From JAQUOA01 sp037443785 (GTDB taxonomy: Bacteria; Bacteroidota; Ignavibacteria; UBA10030; UBA8401): a stretch of DNA of 64,000 nt. Every line of letters begins with the position of its first letter. Position 1 is the stretch's first letter. Shown piece by piece: positions 59,581-64,000 of this stretch. A program made the position numbers and the translations under genes. The DNA lies in assembly GCA_037443785.1 (NCBI GenBank), contig JBBINR010000017.1, positions 1 to 64,000 of the forward strand, written 5' to 3'. A model generated the notes under the pieces. That model was not told the origin of the DNA. It worked only from the letters and a program-made list of their open reading frames with translations, and ran no database searches.

Positions 59581-61875
59581 TTAAGATTTCGAATTGCGGA
59601 TTTGTAATTTTGCTACGCTTTCTCCTGTTCGTTGAATTTTTAATTTTTGACCCACAACAATTTTTGACGAGCTCAACCGATTCCATTTTTTGACATCGGC
59701 AATCGTCACATTATATTTGTTTGCGATCTTTTCAAGTGTCTCACCGCGTTTCACCGTATGTACAACTATCGACTCGGAGGAAGCTGGAGAAGCCGAAGTT
59801 TTTTTCGATACGGAAGGTGCTTCTTCCACAGATTCATCGTCACCGTTTGAAGAATAAATTTCCAGATATTGTCCGGCTTTTATTCTGCTTGTTCGTAATT
59901 TATTCCAACTTTTAATATCGGCGATAGCAACATCATAGTGCGCGGCAATTTTCTCCAGCGACTCACCCCGTTTGACTTTATGATTGATCCAATTGCTCGC
60001 GTCTTTATCCGAAGCAGAATCTTTTTTCTTTTTTGTCGATGATTTTACCAATTGCTGCTTTTGATCGAAGGCCATCCCGGTAATTTTCTTATACTCTTCA
60101 ACCCGTTCTGCCGGCACCCAGATCTTTAAAGTTTGTCCGGGATAAATGAATCGTCCGTACGAAATATCATTCCAATTACGGATATGGCTGGCACGCACAT
60201 GGAACCATTCTGCAATATGGCCTAGCGTTTCGCCTGCTTTTACTTTATACAATATTTTTTCTCGTCCAGCTGGTTCATATTCTTTATGGACAGCGACAAC
60301 TCGTTTGGGCGACGATGCGGCAAACGTTTTTCGCTCTTCTCTTATTTTTTTCGCCCGTTCGCGATCAGCGATTTCTCTTTTCCGTTGCGCTTCTGCCACT
60401 GCGGCAACAGATTTCGATTGCACCGGAATAACTAACGTCGATCCTATTTTCAAACGCTTCTTTCTTGAAATCTTATTGATCTCAAAAAGAACCGAACTTT
60501 GCAAACCATAAATTTTGGCTATACTGCCGACAGTTTCACCCTTGTGAACCGTATGCGTTGCGAAATCTAATTTTTGATCATCCGGAATTTTGGCATAGCT
60601 CTCAGCAAATACAGTTCCTGTGCCTGCCGGAACGCGAAGCTGATATCCTTTATAATTCGGCGGCGTACACCATTGTGTTAATTCGGGATTCAATTCGCGA
60701 AGTGTTTCAATATCCGTACCGGCACATTCCGCAAGGATTCCCAGATCGACACAATCATCAACGGTTACATATTCGTACGCCAAGGAATCTGCTTTTTTGA
60801 TATCGGTAAATCCGAACGCCTCCGGACGCATTGCAATTAATGTTACGGCAATGTACTGCGGTACGTAATTTCTTGTTTCTCGAGGAAGCCGGTGTCTCAT
60901 ACCCCAATAGTCGGTAGCGCCTGTTCTGCGAATTCCACGATTAACCCATCCCGGGCCGGCATTATAAGCAACAAAAACTAAATGCCAGTCATTGAATTCA
61001 TTATAAAGATCTTTCAAGTGCCGTGCTGCTGCACGTGATGCTTTTTCAAAATCACGCCGTTCATCATACCAATAATTCGATCGTAGTCCATATAAGCCGC
61101 CGGTATATTTCACGAACTGCCACAAGCCGACTGCCTTTGCCCATGAGCGCGCAACCGGATTGAGTCCGCTTTCGCACATTGCAAGATGAGCAATTTCCGG
61201 AGGTACTCCCTCTTCATTAAAGATGCGCTGAATAACTGGGAAGTATTTTCCTGAACGATATAGCCAATCTTCCATGTGCCCACGGCCTTTTCCCATAAAA
61301 AATGCGATGGCCCGCTTGGAATATTCATTGATATCGAGTGGAACTTGAGTATTTGGAATTAATGATGGAGGAATCTGAATATTGGTAATATCAATTTTCT
61401 CTATATCGAGGTTGAGTTTTTCACGAAGTGCAAAAATTGAACTGTTCGGGCCGAGACTGTCTATTGTCGCAATATATTTTTCGTAGTCCTCAATGACGCT
61501 TTTTGTCAACTCATTGAAGTCAGCATTGCTCTCGATATCTGAGTAGTAGCTCAACTCATTGAGATCGACAATGGCATCTTCAAATTCACTCGCTGATGTT
61601 GAGGAATCACCTTCAGATTGTGCCTGTAGCGCGTTCATATAATGAAGCCGTGCATTTTCCAATAACCCGGCAATCGCTTTATCGTCGTCGTTTTCACTTG
61701 TTGATGAATCTGCGACCGTTAACGAATCCGCCACACCATTGGAGAGTTTCTTGTTGGATGAATCGGCAACAGCATGAGAAGTATCGGTTGCAAAAAAATT
61801 ATTTAGAGATGAGTTTGAAAAGGAAGGCTGCAATCCCCCTAACACTACAAAAACAACACAAATAAGTCGGTACAA
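59581..61875 (-). CDS. Lytic transglycosylase with four LysM domains (MltD-like)
   Basis: A 764-residue periplasmic peptidoglycan lyase. Start is TTG at 61875 (MYRLICVVFVVLGGLQPS), after AAAGGGAAATAAT. The transglycosylase domain (about 225-345) has the catalytic glutamate in LAMCESGLNPVARSWAKAVGLWQFV and the NAGPGWVNRGIRR motif. LysM repeats begin at about 435 (HTVHKGETVGSIAKIYG), 540 (YKVKAGETLGHIAEWFHV), 635 (HKVKRGESLEKIAAHYDV) and 705 (HTVKRGETLEKIANKYNV). The serine-rich N-terminal region is unconserved. E. coli MltD has two LysM, so four is an extended form. Confidence 0.92.
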   Translation of the reverse strand: MYRLICVVFVVLGGLQPSFSNSSLNNFFATDTSHAVADSSNKKLSNGVADSLTVADSSTSENDDDKAIAGLLENARLHYMNALQAQSEGDSSTSASEFEDAIVDLNELSYYSDIESNADFNELTKSVIEDYEKYIATIDSLGPNSSIFALREKLNLDIEKIDITNIQIPPSLIPNTQVPLDINEYSKRAIAFFMGKGRGHMEDWLYRSGKYFPVIQRIFNEEGVPPEIAHLAMCESGLNPVARSWAKAVGLWQFVKYTGGLYGLRSNYWYDERRDFEKASRAAARHLKDLYNEFNDWHLVFVAYNAGPGWVNRGIRRTGATDYWGMRHRLPRETRNYVPQYIAVTLIAMRPEAFGFTDIKKADSLAYEYVTVDDCVDLGILAECAGTDIETLRELNPELTQWCTPPNYKGYQLRVPAGTGTVFAESYAKIPDDQKLDFATHTVHKGETVGSIAKIYGLQSSVLFEINKISRKKRLKIGSTLVIPVQSKSVAAVAEAQRKREIADRERAKKIREERKTFAASSPKRVVAVHKEYEPAGREKILYKVKAGETLGHIAEWFHVRASHIRNWNDISYGRFIYPGQTLKIWVPAERVEEYKKITGMAFDQKQQLVKSSTKKKKDSASDKDASNWINHKVKRGESLEKIAAHYDVAIADIKSWNKLRTSRIKAGQYLEIYSSNGDDESVEEAPSVSKKTSASPASSESIVVHTVKRGETLEKIANKYNVTIADVKKWNRLSSSKIVVGQKLKIQRTGESVAKLQIRNSKS

Positions 61876-62104
61876 ATTATTTCCCTTTGTTAATGGCTGT
61901 AAGTATCACACATAGTAATATAAAATTCCCTTTAACATATCCAAGAAAAATTTAGAAGGCAATGATGATCCATTTGATGGTATACAGGACACCAAAGATC
62001 AGGCAACGTAAGAACTGGAAAAAAGTCTCAGTACGACGGAATTGTTTTTTAGCGATAGGGTGGGTAGTGAATCACTTATGCACTTCAAGCATTAAAAATT
62101 CTCA

Positions 62105-63295
62105 TCACTTCGATCTCACAAAAATGCTGCCGATAATAGGATCATACTGATGGTGAGCAAGAATTTTATTAATGTGGAATTGCGTCATCATCGTATCTTT
62201 GGGAAGAAGTTTTGTTCCGCTGCCAGTGCTAAGATCGGCAGCCAGTACCATCCCTGGAATCATGTCAGTCACCGCAATTGCACGTTTATCGGACATCCAA
62301 TCCTTTGTCCCTACAACATTCACATATTCTTCAAGGAGTTGAACAATCACGGGATCCAACGCAATGCCGCGAACTTTATGAAGTGCTTCTATAACTTTGT
62401 CGCGTTCGGAAATATTCACTTCAAGATGCTCAAGGAAATTCACAGCACGTAAAAGTCTCGCACCCAGTGGAATTTCAGCTCCAACTAACCGATCCGGAAA
62501 ACCTGAGCCATCAAAATTTTCCAATTGATGCCGAATTATTACTGCGACATCCTGTAATTTTGGAACCTTCGCGAGCAGTCGCTCTCCCGCAATTGGGTAA
62601 TGAGATCGTTCATTACTTTCAAATTTTTCGTTGTCTTTCGACACGATATTTTCAGATAAACTAATTTTGCCAATTTCATGAAGGGCAGCCGCACTGCATA
62701 TCAATTGGATTTCTTCTGCGCTGAGTTCCAATTTCTTCCCAAGCCATTCCACAATTTGAATTGCCTTCTCTGAATGTTTGGCAGCATCCGGAACGTGAAG
62801 TCCGACGAGTACCGCAAGCAAATCGAGCATCCCATTGTAACTGCTTTGGAGCATTGTGTTGGCGTCAGCTAATTTTGCTTTCTCGAATTTCACTTCGTCT
62901 TGCAATTGCACAATTCGAACACCGGCACGAACGCGTGCAAACAATTCGTCGGGATGAACAGGTTTTGAGATAAATTCATCCGCACCGCTTTCCAACCCCT
63001 TTACTTTGTCCTGGACAGAGGATGCTGATGTAAGTAAAATAAACATTGCATCACGCAAGAGTGGGTGTTCTTTTATTCTTTTACATAATTGAAATCCATC
63101 CACTCCCGGCATGTAATAATCTGAAAGGATGACGCTTGGTGCGTACATTTCTGCAAGCCGGAGTGCCTCTTCACCGCTGGTTGCGGTGATGATTTTAAAT
63201 TGCACGTCTTGTTCGAGAATCTGCTCAACAAGAGAAACTTGGGCGGCATCATCATCAACAATTAAAATTGTGTGTCGTTTATTGATTGGCGTCAT
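62105..63295 (-). CDS. Response regulator with a divergent HD-GYP-like output domain
   Basis: A 396-residue two-component regulator. The receiver domain (about 8-125) has the acidic pair D14-D16, phospho-acceptor D59 in LSDYYMPG and the conserved Lys in FISKPVHP. An HD-GYP-like domain follows (about 165-340): LHEIGKISLSE replaces the HD of the metal site by HE, RHQLENFDGSGFPDRL replaces HHE...GYP. These changes suggest it may bind rather than hydrolyse cyclic di-GMP, or be inactive (inference). The C-terminal 50 residues form a small extra domain. It overlaps motB by 17 bp, which links it to motility control. Confidence 0.85.
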   Translation of the reverse strand: MTPINKRHTILIVDDDAAQVSLVEQILEQDVQFKIITATSGEEALRLAEMYAPSVILSDYYMPGVDGFQLCKRIKEHPLLRDAMFILLTSASSVQDKVKGLESGADEFISKPVHPDELFARVRAGVRIVQLQDEVKFEKAKLADANTMLQSSYNGMLDLLAVLVGLHVPDAAKHSEKAIQIVEWLGKKLELSAEEIQLICSAAALHEIGKISLSENIVSKDNEKFESNERSHYPIAGERLLAKVPKLQDVAVIIRHQLENFDGSGFPDRLVGAEIPLGARLLRAVNFLEHLEVNISERDKVIEALHKVRGIALDPVIVQLLEEYVNVVGTKDWMSDKRAIAVTDMIPGMVLAADLSTGSGTKLLPKDTMMTQFHINKILAHHQYDPIIGSIFVRSK

Positions 63296-64000
63296 ATTTC
63301 ACCAAAATACTAATTCGTCGATTCGTGATATCAAATGGATTGGCTTTGTTGCGTAATCTGTTGTCGGCGTATCCGCGGATTTCGTCGATCTGTTTTTCCC
63401 ACAAACCTGTTTTCATAAGAACACGCCGCGCACTATTTGCGCGATCGGAACTTAATTCATAGTTCGTGTACCCTCCGGCGGCTGAATACGCCCGCGAATC
63501 CGTGTGCCCCTCAACAACGATATGGTTGTGCAGATTTTTTAATTCGCCGGCAATAACCGTAAGCAGTTGTATCGCCTCAGGTTTTAGATTGGCCGTGCCC
63601 ACATCAAAAAAGAACGACTGTGATTCTTCCACCAGTTCAATGCGCATCCCTTCTTTGGTAAATTCAATTTTAACTTGATTGAGAATTTCTTTTAATGAAG
63701 GTGTCTTTTTTATCTCTGAAATAATTTTGTCGGCAAGCTGCTTCATTTCATCTTGCTGCCGTTTCAAATATTCTTCCGTGACACGCTCGCCGACTTTGAT
63801 GTCAGATTTTTCAAAGACACCTCCCCCTTTTGTATTTTGCATAAAGGCACCGGGATCTTTGAAATAGTTGGCGACATATTCTTTAACCTGTTTGCTTTGT
63901 CCGACAATCCACAGGACAATAAACAATGCCATCATGGCCGTGACAAAATCAGCATACGCAACTTTCCATGCACCGCCGTGGTGAGCACCATGGCCGTGCT
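63279..64000 (-). CDS. motB: Flagellar motor stator protein MotB, N-terminus cut by window edge
   Basis: Stator component that anchors MotA to peptidoglycan and carries the proton path. The frame runs off the window at 64000. The visible N-terminus is histidine-rich (HGHGAHHGGAWKVAYADFVTAMMALF), with the essential Asp in YADF at the start of the single transmembrane helix (MMALFIVLWIVG). The C-terminus is an OmpA-like peptidoglycan-binding domain (FFDVGTANLKPEAIQLL, VVEGHTDSRA, LSSDRANSARRVL, NRRISILVKY). motA is probably just beyond the window. Confidence 0.93.
   Translation of the reverse strand, partial: HGHGAHHGGAWKVAYADFVTAMMALFIVLWIVGQSKQVKEYVANYFKDPGAFMQNTKGGGVFEKSDIKVGERVTEEYLKRQQDEMKQLADKIISEIKKTPSLKEILNQVKIEFTKEGMRIELVEESQSFFFDVGTANLKPEAIQLLTVIAGELKNLHNHIVVEGHTDSRAYSAAGGYTNYELSSDRANSARRVLMKTGLWEKQIDEIRGYADNRLRNKANPFDITNRRISILVKYDANQ

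Overview
The window looks like a chromosomal segment of a free-living member of the Bacteroidota/Chlorobiota branch, most likely Ignavibacteria or a close relative (inference). Three secreted proteins end in type IX secretion (T9SS) sorting domains of the NPFNPTT...SGVYFY...KRMMLLK type, a PorV/PorQ-family protein and a large TonB-dependent receptor are present, and moderately AT-rich housekeeping genes share tight operons. Where a promoter can be read it is sigma70-like (TTGATT-17-TATATT and similar). Non-ATG starts are frequent: TTG for recJ, nif3-like, the zinc-ribbon protein, psd and the LysM transglycosylase, and GTG for ppc.

Layout: 1-8.3 kb (minus) is a branched-chain acyl-CoA catabolic cluster: enoyl-CoA hydratase, acyl-CoA dehydrogenase, acyl-CoA carboxylase beta subunit, an AtuA-family gene broken by an in-frame TGA, and its small partner. 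proS and a truncated aldehyde dehydrogenase follow. A tRNA-Arg(CCT) lies at 8.5 kb. 8.8-19.5 kb (minus) holds a T9SS-exported amidase, a beta-propeller protein, rsmI, nadE, a lysine-6-aminotransferase/aldehyde dehydrogenase pair (lysine to 2-aminoadipate), purB, an HtrA protease and plsY. 19.6-22.4 kb (plus) is a reverse transsulfuration operon (CBS, a small protein, cystathionine gamma-lyase).

22.4-25.2 kb is the most unusual part. Arrays of a short REP palindrome (AACCTTGCGAAGGTT and variants) bracket a REP-associated tyrosine transposase (RAYT) and a T9SS cargo gene. One REP pair lies inside the cargo gene's signal-peptide coding region, and the cargo start codon overlaps the RAYT stop codon. 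An unrelated long palindrome sits at the equivalent place in the amidase gene at 10.7 kb.

25.2-33.1 kb (minus) is housekeeping: mgsA, namZ-like, Nudix, ndk, sucD with a lysine-rich tail, gatA, tatA, purQ/purS, pssA/psd. 33.3-39.5 kb (plus) is nif3-like, a zinc-ribbon protein, an RNase H, the RNase P RNA gene, recJ, ruvC, ruvA and a DUF1801 gene. 40.7-43.8 kb is a copper module (copA, copZ and a regulator fusing a CxxC metal domain to an AraC helix-turn-helix). An esterase, PEP carboxylase and a sirtuin follow. 48.5-59.4 kb (minus) is a six-gene cell-surface operon: two large secreted proteins, a lipoprotein, a TonB receptor, a PorV-like protein and an NHL lipoprotein. The window ends with a LysM lytic transglycosylase, a response regulator with an HD-GYP-like output domain, and a truncated motB overlapping it.
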